64,000 nucleotides of DNA from JBGAQP01 sp044220635 (GTDB lineage Bacteria; Pseudomonadota; Gammaproteobacteria; Burkholderiales; Usitatibacteraceae). The stretch lies in NCBI GenBank assembly GCA_044220635.1, contig JBGAQP010000011.1, positions 1-64,000 of the forward strand, given 5' to 3'. Below the pieces are notes generated by a model. The model was given only the letters and a program-made list of their open reading frames with translations. It was not told where the DNA came from and made no database searches. Below, in pieces: positions 53,649-60,954 of this stretch. The translations under genes were made by a program, and so were the position numbers. Positions within the stretch are counted from its first letter, which is position 1. The number at the start of each line of letters is the position of its first letter.

Positions 53649-54553
53649 GGCGGCCCTCGACGAACGAATCGCTCGAGCGCGCGATCGGGGAGGCGACGGG
53701 GGAAGGGCTCGCGCTCCTCGCCACGGAGCCGGTCGGCGGCGGCTGCATCCACACGGCGCTCGCCCTCACGTTCGAGGCGGGCGACGGCACGAGACGCAGG
53801 TTCTTCGCGAAGGTGAACGACCCCGGCAAGGCGGCGATGTTCGCCTGCGAAGCCGAGGGGCTCGCGGCGATCCGCGCGGCGGGCGCGGTGCGCGTGCCCG
53901 CCGCGGTGGCGCAGGGCGACGACGGCGAGATCGCGTGGCTCGTGCTCGAGTGGCTCGAGCTCGCCGCGCTCGACGCGAGGAGCGGCGCGCGGCTCGGCGA
54001 GGCGCTCGCCGCGCAGCACCGCCTGCCGCAGGAGAAGTTCGGCTGGGGCCGCGACAACTTCATCGGTGCGACCCCGCAGGTGAACGGCTGGGGGGACGAC
54101 TGGCTCGGCTTCTGGCGCGCCAGGCGCCTCGTCGCGCAGTTGCGGCTCGCCGCGCACCACCGCCTGCCCTCGCGCCTCATCGACCGCGGCGAGAGGCTCG
54201 CCGCCGATTGCGAGGCCTTCTTCCGCCACCACGCGCCGGTGAAGTCGCTCCTGCACGGGGACCTGTGGGGAGGCAACGCATCCGCGCTTGCCGACGGCAC
54301 GCCCGTGGTGTTCGATCCGGCGGTGTACGTCGGCGACCGCGAGGCCGACCTCGCGATGACGGAACTCTTCGGGGGGTTCCCGAAGGACTTCCACGCCGCC
54401 TACCGCGCGGCCTGGCCGCTCGACGACGGATACGCGGTGCGCCGCGACTTCTACAACCTGTACCACGTGCTCAACCACGCGAACCTCTTCGCGGGCGGCT
54501 ACGTGCGCCAGTCGGAGCAGGCGATCGAGCGCCTGCTCGCGCAGATCCGCTAG
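53645..54553 (+). CDS. Fructosamine kinase family protein
   Basis: A 302-residue kinase-fold protein that should phosphorylate ketosamine adducts or similar. Parts seen are VGGGCIHTALALTF (nucleotide loop), RFFAKVNDPGKAAMF (Lys), the FGWGRDNFIGATPQ family motif and SLLHGDLWGGNASA (catalytic Asp) with FDPAVYVGDREADLAM (metal Asp). GTG start overlapping the upstream stop. The stop overlaps the stop of the convergent FabH-like gene. Confidence 0.88.
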   Translation: MRRPSTNESLERAIGEATGEGLALLATEPVGGGCIHTALALTFEAGDGTRRRFFAKVNDPGKAAMFACEAEGLAAIRAAGAVRVPAAVAQGDDGEIAWLVLEWLELAALDARSGARLGEALAAQHRLPQEKFGWGRDNFIGATPQVNGWGDDWLGFWRARRLVAQLRLAAHHRLPSRLIDRGERLAADCEAFFRHHAPVKSLLHGDLWGGNASALADGTPVVFDPAVYVGDREADLAMTELFGGFPKDFHAAYRAAWPLDDGYAVRRDFYNLYHVLNHANLFAGGYVRQSEQAIERLLAQIR

Positions 54554-55662
54554 GCGGCGAGCGGCGCCTCGAGGCCCGCGGCGGAAGCGCCGGGCGCGCC
54601 CTTGCGGGCCATGATCCCGCGGACCAGCTCGACGGCGGACTTGTCGCAGGGCGGGAGGTCCACGTCGGTCGCGCCCTTCGGCGTCACGCGCTCGCCCCAG
54701 CGGATCACGTGCGCGCACCAGGTGAGGCCGCCGCCGAAGGCGGGCGTGAGGATCGTGGCACCGGGCTTCACGCGCCCTTCCTCGATCGCGTCGACCAGCG
54801 CCACGGGCACCGTGGCCGCGGACATGTTGCCGTAGCGCTCCACGGTGAGGTAGACCTTGTCCATCGGCGCGCCCACGTGCTTGGCGACGGACTCGATGAT
54901 GCGCAGGTTCGCCTGGTGCGGGACCACGAGGTCCACGGCTTCCACGCCGAGTCCCGCGCGCCCGAGCGCCTCCCTGGTGGCGAGGGTCATCCCCGTGACC
55001 GCCTTCTTGAAGATCTCGCCGCCGTCGAAGTCCCATTTCGTGTCGCCGATGGTGACGTGGGCGTTCGCGTACGCCGCCCCCATGCCGCGCACGCGCAGGA
55101 TGTGGCGCGAATCGGCGTAGCAGCCGAGCTTCTCCGCGATCACGCCCTCGGGCTTCTCGCTCGCCTCGATCACGACCGCCGCGCAGCCGTCGCCGAAGAG
55201 CACCGCGACGTTGCGGTTCGACCAGTCCATGAAAGGCGAGATCCCTTCCACGCCGATCACCACCGCGTTCTTCACCACGCCCGTGCGCACCATGGCGGTG
55301 GCACTGGAGAGCCCGTAGAGGAAGCTCGTGCAGGCGGTGTTCACGTCCATCGCCGCGGCGTGGTGCGCGCCGAGCAGCTTCTGCACGCCGGAAGCGGCGT
55401 TGGGCACCTGCTCGTCGTAGGAGCAGCTGCCGAAGACGATGAGCTCGAGGGCCTCGGGGTCCAGCCCCGCGCAGGCGAGCGCGCGCGCGGCGGCGACGTG
55501 GGCGAGCGTGGTGACGGGGACGTGGGAGACGCGCCGCTCGCGGATGCCGGTGCGGCTGACGATCCATTCGTCGCTGGTGTCGAAGAAGGCGGAGAGCCCG
55601 GCGTTGTCGAGCACGGCCGGGGGCATGCACTTGCCCCAGCCGGTGATGGCGGCGTAGGTCAT
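54550..55662 (-). CDS. 3-oxoacyl-ACP synthase III (FabH-like)
   Basis: A 370-residue thiolase-fold condensing enzyme. The catalytic triad is visible: Cys in AMDVNTACTSFLYGLSS, His in VVPHQANLRIIES and Asn in ERYGNMSAATVP. It is longer than housekeeping FabH (about 320). That and its stand-alone place suggest a secondary role, for example with unusual acyl groups. The start MTYAAITGWG at 55662 is the conserved N-terminus. Confidence 0.88.
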   Translation of the reverse strand: MTYAAITGWGKCMPPAVLDNAGLSAFFDTSDEWIVSRTGIRERRVSHVPVTTLAHVAAARALACAGLDPEALELIVFGSCSYDEQVPNAASGVQKLLGAHHAAAMDVNTACTSFLYGLSSATAMVRTGVVKNAVVIGVEGISPFMDWSNRNVAVLFGDGCAAVVIEASEKPEGVIAEKLGCYADSRHILRVRGMGAAYANAHVTIGDTKWDFDGGEIFKKAVTGMTLATREALGRAGLGVEAVDLVVPHQANLRIIESVAKHVGAPMDKVYLTVERYGNMSAATVPVALVDAIEEGRVKPGATILTPAFGGGLTWCAHVIRWGERVTPKGATDVDLPPCDKSAVELVRGIMARKGAPGASAAGLEAPLAA

Positions 55663-55739
55663 GTTGTTATGATTTCGGGAGCGGGGAAACACAGTTTGCC
55701 CCATCCGCGACCGGAACGCATCACGCCCCCGGAGGGAAC

Positions 55740-56210
55740 ATGAGGATCGAGAAGCCGCGGCGCGCGACGCGCCGCTACACGCAGAAGCTCGCCGCCCCGG
55801 CCGCCGCCGTGGCCCCGCTCCTGTGCCCCGTGCGCGAGGCCGACTGGATCGAGGGCTGGGACCCGGCGCTCGTGGTGAGCGAGTCGGGCGCGGTGGAGGA
55901 CGACTGCGTCTTCGTGACCGGCGCGGGCGCGCAGCAGGCGGTGTGGTACGTGACGCGCCACGACGCGCGCGCGGGCTTCGTGGAGATGGTGAAGATCACG
56001 CCGGGCGTGACCGCGTGCCGCCTCGACATCCGGCTTCGCGACGCGCCCGGAGGGTGCGAGGCGGAGGTGACGTACTCGCACACGAGCCTCGGCCCCGAGG
56101 GCGATGCCTTCGTGGCGGGCTTCACCGAGGCGTACTACGAGACTTTCATGCGGGACTGGGAGAAGCGCCTCAACCACTACCTCCTCACCGGGAAGCGGCT
56201 GTCGGCATGA
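55740..56210 (+). CDS. SRPBCC-family protein
   Basis: A 156-residue protein with the helix-grip START/Bet v1-like fold (SRPBCC). It shows TRRYTQKLAAPAAAVAPLLC at the start, ADWIEGWDPALVVSESG, and a long C-terminal helix FTEAYYETFMRDWEKRLNHY. Such proteins bind hydrophobic ligands. Ligand unknown. It overlaps the next gene by ATGA. Confidence 0.82.
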   Translation: MRIEKPRRATRRYTQKLAAPAAAVAPLLCPVREADWIEGWDPALVVSESGAVEDDCVFVTGAGAQQAVWYVTRHDARAGFVEMVKITPGVTACRLDIRLRDAPGGCEAEVTYSHTSLGPEGDAFVAGFTEAYYETFMRDWEKRLNHYLLTGKRLSA

Positions 56211-56605
56211 GCACCGCGCTTCGCGTCCTCGGCTGGATCGCCGCCTTCGCGCTCGCATGGGTGGCGACCGTGTTCGTCTTCGCCGTGTGGGTGGAAGGCG
56301 CGGCGCGCGGGCTGGGGAGCACCGTGGCGAACACGCTGGCGCTCCTCGCACCGGCCTACGCGGGTCTCGTGACGCTCTTCCTCGGGTGGCGTTACGCCGT
56401 GCGGCGCCGGGCGGTGGTGGCGTGCGCGACGATCGCGGGCATCTGGTTCCTCGCGCAGGGCGCGCTCGTCGCCTTCCTCGCCTTCTGGCAGCGCGGGTTC
56501 GGCAACCGCAGCTCCTCGGACGCGTTCCTCGTGCTGCTGGCGATGGTCGCGATCGTGGGCTTCTTCACGATCGCCGCGTTCCTGAGCCGCAAGCGGGGGA
56601 ACTAG
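56207..56605 (+). CDS. Small membrane protein of unknown function
   Basis: A 132-residue protein with four predicted helices (about 8-30, 43-63, 68-90 and 105-126) and a basic C-terminus LSRKRGN. No family recognised. The start overlaps the SRPBCC stop, so the two are translated together. Confidence 0.75.
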   Translation: MSTALRVLGWIAAFALAWVATVFVFAVWVEGAARGLGSTVANTLALLAPAYAGLVTLFLGWRYAVRRRAVVACATIAGIWFLAQGALVAFLAFWQRGFGNRSSSDAFLVLLAMVAIVGFFTIAAFLSRKRGN

Positions 56606-56611
56606 CGGCCG

Positions 56612-56824
56612 TCAGGCCGCCACGTCCACGTAATCCACCTGGATCGACGGCGCTGGAATCGGGATGCCGTCTTCGCGCATTCCCGCCAGATGCAGGACGA
56701 TGGCCTCGCGAATCGCCTGTTCGGCCTCGGCCACCGACGCGCCCGTGGCCACGCAACCGGGCAGGTCCGGCACCCAGGTGGAGTAGTTGTTCCCGGCCTT
56801 CTCGATCACGACGGCGTAGCGCAT
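56612..56824 (-). CDS. hicB: HicB-like antitoxin
   Basis: A 70-residue antitoxin. It starts with the HicB pattern MRYAVVIEKAGNNYSTWVPD, then LPGCVATGASVAEAEQAIREA, the partial RNase H-like fold of the family. It is short: no separate DNA-binding tail is visible beyond VDYVDVAA. It lies 7 bases after hicA on the same strand, the toxin-first order typical for hicAB. Confidence 0.92.
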   Translation of the reverse strand: MRYAVVIEKAGNNYSTWVPDLPGCVATGASVAEAEQAIREAIVLHLAGMREDGIPIPAPSIQVDYVDVAA

Positions 56825-56831
56825 GGGACCC

Positions 56832-57026
56832 TCAGCGTTTCAGGCCTGCCTGCTTGAAGATGCTGTTCAGTGTACCCGGAGAAATGTCGTCCCCGGGCCT
56901 TCCGTGCACGGTGACCCGGCCAGCCTTCACCGGGTGCTTGAACTGGCGGTGGCTCCCCCGCGTCGCGACAAGGCGCCAACCGTCGTCGTGGAGCATCCGG
57001 AGAATGTCGGCGACCTTCGGCGGCAT
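56832..57026 (-). CDS. hicA: HicA-like mRNA interferase toxin
   Basis: A 64-residue toxin with the HicA double-stranded-RNA-binding-like fold. ADILRMLHDDGWRLVATRGS is followed by the active His in GSHRQFKHP, and the end is GTLNSIFKQAGLKR. It should cleave mRNA when not held by HicB. It starts 7 bases after the integron integrase stop, on the same strand, so it may share the integrase transcript. Confidence 0.93.
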   Translation of the reverse strand: MPPKVADILRMLHDDGWRLVATRGSHRQFKHPVKAGRVTVHGRPGDDISPGTLNSIFKQAGLKR

Positions 57027-57033
57027 GGCGCCC

Positions 57034-58056
57034 TCAGCGGTCCAGTGGGCTCACCACGCCGCGCCCGCCGCGGTTGAGCACGTGGGTGTAGACCATCGTC
57101 GTGCTCACGTCCTTGTGGCCGAGGAGCTCCTGCACGGTGCGGATGTCGTAGCCCGCCTCCATCAGGTGCGTGGCGAAGCTGTGGCGCAGCGTGTGGGTCG
57201 AGACCGGCTTGGCGATGCCGGCCATCGCCACCGCCCGCTTGATCGCGCGCTGCAGGGTCTGTTCGTAGGCGTGGTGGCGGCGCCGGATGCCGGAACGCGG
57301 ATCGACCGACAGCCGCGCCTGCGGAAAGACCCACTGCCAGCCCCAGGCGATGCCGGCAGCGGGGTTCTTTCGGGCGTATGCCCAGGGCAGTTCCACCCCC
57401 GGGAGGTTCGCCGCGCGGTCGCGCTCGTGAAGGGCGCGCACGCGCACGAGGTGGGCGCGGATCGGCTCCGCGAGCGCAACGGGCAGCATGGTGATGCGGT
57501 CCTTTCCGCCCTTCCCCTCGCGGATGAGGATCTCGCGACGGGCGAGGTCCACGTCCTTGACCCGCAGCTGCAGGCACTCCGTCAGCCGCATGCCGGTTCC
57601 GTAGAGAAGGCGCGCCATCAACGCGTGGGTGCCGGTCATCTGCTCGAGGACGCTTCGCGCCTCCTCGCGGGTGAGCACCGTGGGCAGGCGCCGCCCGCGC
57701 TTCGCCTTCGGGATCGCGTCCAGCCACGGCAGCTCCATCTCGAGCACTTCCCGGTACAGGAAGAGCAGGGCGGCCAGCGCCTGGTTCTGCGTGGCGGCCG
57801 ACACGTGCCCCTCGGTCGCGAGCGAGCCGAGGAAGGCGGTGACTTCCGCCGCACCCATCTCGCGCGGGTGGCGATGGCGGTGGAACCTGAGGAAGCGCCG
57901 CGTCCACTGCACGTAGGCGCGCTCGGTCCTCAGGCTGTAATGCCGAAAACGGATGCGGTCCCGGAGGGCATCGAGGAGGCGGGTGGGGGGTGCAGTACCG
58001 ACCATACAATCCATACCGGACAGTTCCCGAACCCCAGCAACGGCAATCAAGGACAT
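57034..58056 (-). CDS. intI: Integron integrase IntI
   Basis: A 340-residue tyrosine recombinase that moves cassettes between attC and attI. Catalytic residues: Arg in YGTGMRLTECLQLRVKD, Lys in GKGGKDRITM, His/Arg in THTLRHSFATH, His in LLGHKD and Tyr in STTMVYTHVLNRGGRG. The IntI-only extra helix region is present (LPWAYARKNPAAGIAW to FPQARLSVDPRSG, about 220-255). Full length, no frameshift, so probably functional. Later starts are possible at 58014 (MDCMVG) or 58005. It reads away from the cassettes, the normal arrangement. Confidence 0.95.
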   Translation of the reverse strand: MSLIAVAGVRELSGMDCMVGTAPPTRLLDALRDRIRFRHYSLRTERAYVQWTRRFLRFHRHRHPREMGAAEVTAFLGSLATEGHVSAATQNQALAALLFLYREVLEMELPWLDAIPKAKRGRRLPTVLTREEARSVLEQMTGTHALMARLLYGTGMRLTECLQLRVKDVDLARREILIREGKGGKDRITMLPVALAEPIRAHLVRVRALHERDRAANLPGVELPWAYARKNPAAGIAWGWQWVFPQARLSVDPRSGIRRRHHAYEQTLQRAIKRAVAMAGIAKPVSTHTLRHSFATHLMEAGYDIRTVQELLGHKDVSTTMVYTHVLNRGGRGVVSPLDR

Positions 58057-58060
58057 GCCG

Positions 58061-58089
58061 TTGACCCGCCCACTTCACGGGTAGAAAAT
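58061..58089 (+). promoter_or_regulatory. Candidate cassette promoter (Pc)
   Basis: TTGACC (58061-58066) and GAAAAT (58084-58089) are spaced by 17 bases and point into the cassette array. They lie between intI and the first recombination site. Matches to the sigma-70 consensus are 5/6 and 4/6. The position fits a Pc promoter; activity is inferred. Confidence 0.5.
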
Positions 58090-58099
58090 CCCCGCACTA

Positions 58100-58147
58100 C
58101 CGGACGTTAAATCCACCAATACCCGTCCATCCAATTAAGAGTTAGAC
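58100..58147 (+). other. attI-like region with first cassette junction
   Basis: The first cassette boundary is GTTAGAC at 58141-58147, which matches the GTTRRRY core and equals the last 7 bases of the first attC. A second core-like GTTAAAT lies at 58106-58112 and may be an additional integrase-binding site. The exact attI borders cannot be set by eye. Confidence 0.6.
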
Positions 58148-58169
58148 CGCTGAAAGAGGCACCGAGGCA

Positions 58170-58751
58170 ATGTCCAGCGATACCTCGTACTACGTGTATG
58201 CGCTCAAGGATCCGCGGGAGTCGCCCGCGTTGCCCTTCTACGTCGGCAAGGGCACCGGCACCCGGTCACATGATCACTTGATCAAGCCTGACGAGTCGCG
58301 CAAGGGTCAGAAGATCAAAGACATCGAGGCCGCCGGATTCAAGGTGCTCGTAAGTCGGTTGGTTGATTCGCTGAGCGAACCTCAAGCAATCCGGCTAGAA
58401 GCTGAACTGATAGCCGCATTCGGTACCGTGGACACTGGAGGTGTCCTCACAAATTCAGTCCTTCCCACGGGTCTGTCCAAGAAGTCTCGCTCTTCAGTCG
58501 TAATCCCGTTCGGTGTCAAAGAGAAGGCGCAAGTCGCCTTGTCCTTACTCAAGGATGCCGTTCTCGAGCTTGCGAAAGCGAATCCTGGAGGAATATCAAA
58601 CTCCGACACGGCTAGCCTCCTTGGCTTGAGAAGTGACTATGGAGGCGGTTCGAAGGACTATCTCTCGTACAGCGTGCTTGGCATCCTCATGCGCGAGGGA
58701 AAGCTCGAGCGATCCAAGACGAACAAGAAGCACGTTGCCCGTGTGGAGTGA
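58170..58751 (+). CDS. Cassette 1: GIY-YIG nuclease-like protein
   Basis: A 193-residue cassette protein. The N-terminal domain (about 5-95) shows the GIY-YIG pattern YYVYALKDPR with PFYVGKGTGTRSHDH, and an acidic residue in AIRLEAELIAAFG that fits the metal-binding Glu. The C-terminal half (about 105-193) has a possible winged-helix part (ISNSDTASLLGLRSDYGGGS with VLGILMREGKLERSK). It may be a DNA-binding nuclease. A GAGGCA ribosome site precedes the ATG. It is first in the array and closest to the candidate promoter. Confidence 0.82.
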   Translation: MSSDTSYYVYALKDPRESPALPFYVGKGTGTRSHDHLIKPDESRKGQKIKDIEAAGFKVLVSRLVDSLSEPQAIRLEAELIAAFGTVDTGGVLTNSVLPTGLSKKSRSSVVIPFGVKEKAQVALSLLKDAVLELAKANPGGISNSDTASLLGLRSDYGGGSKDYLSYSVLGILMREGKLERSKTNKKHVARVE

Positions 58752-58754
58752 GCG

Positions 58755-58850
58755 GTCTAACAACGCGTTGGAGCGGACCGTGATGCATCCGGGGCCGCGT
58801 CTCGCGCGGCATAGCGGTCGTTGTATGGCCGCTCAACTCGATCGTTAGAC
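58755..58850 (+). repeat. attC1
   Basis: A 96-bp recombination site. R'' is GTCTAAC, L'' is GTTGGAGCGG, L' is CCGCTCAAC and R' is GTTAGAC. L'' carries one extra G compared with the reverse complement of L', the extrahelical base expected in a folded attC. Confidence 0.93.
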
Positions 58851-58853
58851 AGC

Positions 58854-59204
58854 ATGGGTAGCGACGTCTCGGAAATCGCCAATGCGTGGCTAGCCGCGCA
58901 TCAAAACCTATGGGCGCACCACGAACTCGGGAGGCTGTGCGAAGAAGAGCCAATGCGTGCATGGCGAGTCATCGAGGCAATGATTGAGCGCACCGACGAT
59001 GTAGACACGCTGAAACTCCTCGGTGTTGGGCCTGTCGAGGATCTCGTGTCGGAACGTGGCGCCGAAGTCATCGACAATATTGAGCGCAGTGCCAAACGTC
59101 AGCCACGGGTCGCCGTCTGCCTGTCGGCCATGGCCAAGTCGACCACCGAGGAAGCAGTCTGGGCGCGCATCCAGCGTCTCGTAGGGGAAAGCCATGCTGT
59201 CTAA
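58854..59204 (+). CDS. Cassette 2: DUF6869-like protein
   Basis: A 116-residue acidic protein starting MGSDVSEIANAWLAAHQNLW. The segments EEPMRAWRVIEAMIERTDD and LLGVGPVEDLVSERGAEVID match the pattern of DUF6869, a family with no known function. No signal or membrane helix. The ATG lies 4 bases after the cassette junction, with no room for a normal ribosome site, so it may be leaderless or coupled. Confidence 0.75.
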   Translation: MGSDVSEIANAWLAAHQNLWAHHELGRLCEEEPMRAWRVIEAMIERTDDVDTLKLLGVGPVEDLVSERGAEVIDNIERSAKRQPRVAVCLSAMAKSTTEEAVWARIQRLVGESHAV

Positions 59205-59294
59205 CAACGCGTTGGAGCGGACCGTGGAACATAGTGGCGCGCCTCTCAGGCGTGAAGCGGCGGCGAGTGCGGCCGCTCAACTCGGTCGTTAGAA
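59199..59294 (+). repeat. attC2
   Basis: A 96-bp site: GTCTAAC at the left, GTTGGAGCGG and CCGCTCAAC as inner arms, GTTAGAA at the right end. The stop codon of cassette gene 2 lies inside its R'' box. Confidence 0.92.
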
Positions 59295-59297
59295 GTC

Positions 59298-60020
59298 ATG
59301 GGATTCCTTCGCCGTAAAACACCCGCCGCAGCTTCCAAGGTCAGCAGCAAAGCGAAGGCACCACCTATCGCTAAGCCCCTGGCGCCCGCAAAGACGCTTG
59401 TGGAACAGCGACCGAAGCCGATTCAGGAGATTTTTGGGGATGCAATACTTGCGGCTGTCCATGCCTTTTGCGACGCGGATGTCGATTCCGTGCAAGATCT
59501 AGAAGCGAAGTACTTCTTGCACGTCGATGAAGCCAAACTACGAACGTCGCTCGCTGAAACGATGTACGGCGCGCGATGGATCTACAAGCTCGGTCTGGCG
59601 CTTCTTGTTCGGGATGAAAAGCAGGTGGCTCACGTTCGTGTACAGGTGATCGACTACGGCGCCGTGTGCGAGGGGTTGCTTTCGGCGATGATCCATCGTG
59701 GCCTGTCCCAGAGCCTGTTAGCGGGCGCCAAGTTCAGAGTCAACGACACGGTGCGCCTTCGCGATCCAATTGCTTGGAACCGCGGCAACATCGACCTCGA
59801 GTTGCCGAAGCGTAGCTTTCACTGGCTAATCGAGGTCGCTGCAGAGGAGCAGATGATCTCTGCAAAGTTGGCGAAGAATCTGCATGGCCTTCGGAAAGAG
59901 CGGAACACGATTCATGTGAGGACTCGGACCTACAAGGCATATATTGGAACGTCGAAGCATCTATTTACCGTATTGCACGACACGATCGAAGAAACGAAGG
60001 CTTGGCGAGCGGCCCATTAA
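59298..60020 (+). CDS. Cassette 3: HEPN-like protein
   Basis: A 240-residue protein with a basic, Ala/Pro-rich N-terminus (about 1-35) and an all-helical rest. Near the end, LHGLRKERNTIHVRTRTYKA (195-214) resembles the Arg-x(n)-His motif of HEPN domains (Arg199 or Arg202 to His206), which often act as RNases in toxin and defence systems. The middle part (YGAVCEGLLSAMIHRGL) also fits the helical HEPN bundle. The spacing is not the classic Rx4H, so the call is tentative. Confidence 0.6.
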   Translation: MGFLRRKTPAAASKVSSKAKAPPIAKPLAPAKTLVEQRPKPIQEIFGDAILAAVHAFCDADVDSVQDLEAKYFLHVDEAKLRTSLAETMYGARWIYKLGLALLVRDEKQVAHVRVQVIDYGAVCEGLLSAMIHRGLSQSLLAGAKFRVNDTVRLRDPIAWNRGNIDLELPKRSFHWLIEVAAEEQMISAKLAKNLHGLRKERNTIHVRTRTYKAYIGTSKHLFTVLHDTIEETKAWRAAH

Positions 60021-60027
60021 GCATGAC

Positions 60028-60123
60028 TTCTAACAACACGTTCGAGCGGTCCGGGGGGCATCGTGGGCCGCGTCTGACCGCGGCACGAGCAGCGTGGCCG
60101 GCCGCTCAACTCAGTCGTTAGAT
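60028..60123 (+). repeat. attC3
   Basis: A 96-bp site from TTCTAAC to GTTAGAT. The inner left arm is GTTCGAGCGG, so the extra base relative to CCGCTCAAC is C rather than G. Confidence 0.9.
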
Positions 60124-60129
60124 TGCTCC

Positions 60130-60495
60130 GTGCCGGATTCTCTCGACAACGTCGAATGGATTATGGCGCTCGAGGAAGCGCTCGACACAAACATCCCTGA
60201 CGATGAGCTTGGGGCTGGCCTGGGTATTCCCGAGCAGCAGGCGGAGATACTGCGACGGATCCAGTGTTCACCGAAGCTCGTACTCTGGACGCCTCCACAG
60301 GGACCAGGTATCTGGCCGAAGATGGTGACTGTTTTCGGGCGGAAGGACCAGCTGGTGCTTTTTCACGCCGGCCTGAAGACTGCATTTGGTGTCGGCAAGC
60401 TGCGTGATGAAGCAATACTGCCAAGCGCGCGGGTATACCCATCGCTTGCCCGGGCTCTGTTCGCGTTCTCGCAAGAATCGGAAGACGCAATCTAA
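60130..60495 (+). CDS. Cassette 4: small protein with ACP-like N-terminus
   Basis: A 121-residue protein with a GTG start at 60130. Its first 24 residues, (M)PDSLDNVEWIMALEEALD then TNIPDDEL, closely follow the Asp-Ser-Leu phosphopantetheine site and helix II of acyl carrier proteins, but helix I is missing. The remainder (IPEQQAEILRRIQ, LVLWTPPQGPGIWPKMVTVF) does not look like ACP. It may keep the helix for contact with an ACP partner, or be a re-used fragment. Function unknown. Confidence 0.6.
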   Translation: MPDSLDNVEWIMALEEALDTNIPDDELGAGLGIPEQQAEILRRIQCSPKLVLWTPPQGPGIWPKMVTVFGRKDQLVLFHAGLKTAFGVGKLRDEAILPSARVYPSLARALFAFSQESEDAI

Positions 60496-60585
60496 CAATG
60501 CGTTGGAGCTGACCGTGGATCAACGTAGCGCGCCTCTCAGGCGCGAATCAGCGGCGTGCCCGGCCGCTCAACGCGATCGTTAGCC
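60490..60585 (+). repeat. attC4
   Basis: A 96-bp site from ATCTAAC to GTTAGCC. The left inner arm reads GTTGGAGCTG, with one mismatch to the usual arm. The stop codon of cassette gene 4 is in its R'' box. Confidence 0.9.
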
Positions 60586-60633
60586 GTCGTTTGGTGGCTT
60601 CGATGCACATAGCGGATATGCTATACTGCAATC

Positions 60634-60954
60634 GTGGCCTGGTCAGTCACCTTCTACAGCGAGCGCGTCGAGGCGGAAATCCTCGATCTTGCGCCCGGGT
60701 TCGTCGCCCGGTTCATCCGTTACGCCGAGCGAATGGAGGAGTTTGGGCCAGACCTGGGAATGCCGCACACCCGCGCCATGGGTGGCGGCTTGTTCGAACT
60801 CCGGATCAAGGCCGCGGAGGGAATTGCGCGAGTGTTCTATTGCACGGTCGTGGACCGGCGCATCGTGTTTCTTCATCAATTCGTGAAGAAGACCGACAAG
60901 ACACCGCTCAAGGAGCTCGAGATTGCGCGCCGACGAATGAAGGAAATCACATGA
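60634..60954 (+). CDS. Cassette 5a: RelE/HigB-like toxin (Gp49 family)
   Basis: A 106-residue toxin of the phage Gp49/HigB group. The pattern WSVTFYSERVEAEILDLAPG, MPHTRAMGGGLFELRIKAAE, GIARVFYCTVVDRRIVFLHQ and FVKKTDKTPLKELEIARRRM is typical of these ribosome-dependent mRNA interferases. GTG start. The antitoxin start overlaps its stop (ATGA). The cassette leader (60,586-60,633) holds ATGCTATACT, a possible own promoter element. Confidence 0.92.
   Translation: MAWSVTFYSERVEAEILDLAPGFVARFIRYAERMEEFGPDLGMPHTRAMGGGLFELRIKAAEGIARVFYCTVVDRRIVFLHQFVKKTDKTPLKELEIARRRMKEIT

Noticed and set aside
57960..58140. LexA box controlling intI
   Set aside because: I looked for CTG-N10-CAG and related forms upstream of intI and found no convincing match, so SOS control is not claimed.
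60161..60523. Minus-strand frames within cassettes 4 and 5
   Set aside because: They are antisense to better-supported plus-strand cassette genes and run into attC sequences; no ribosome sites.
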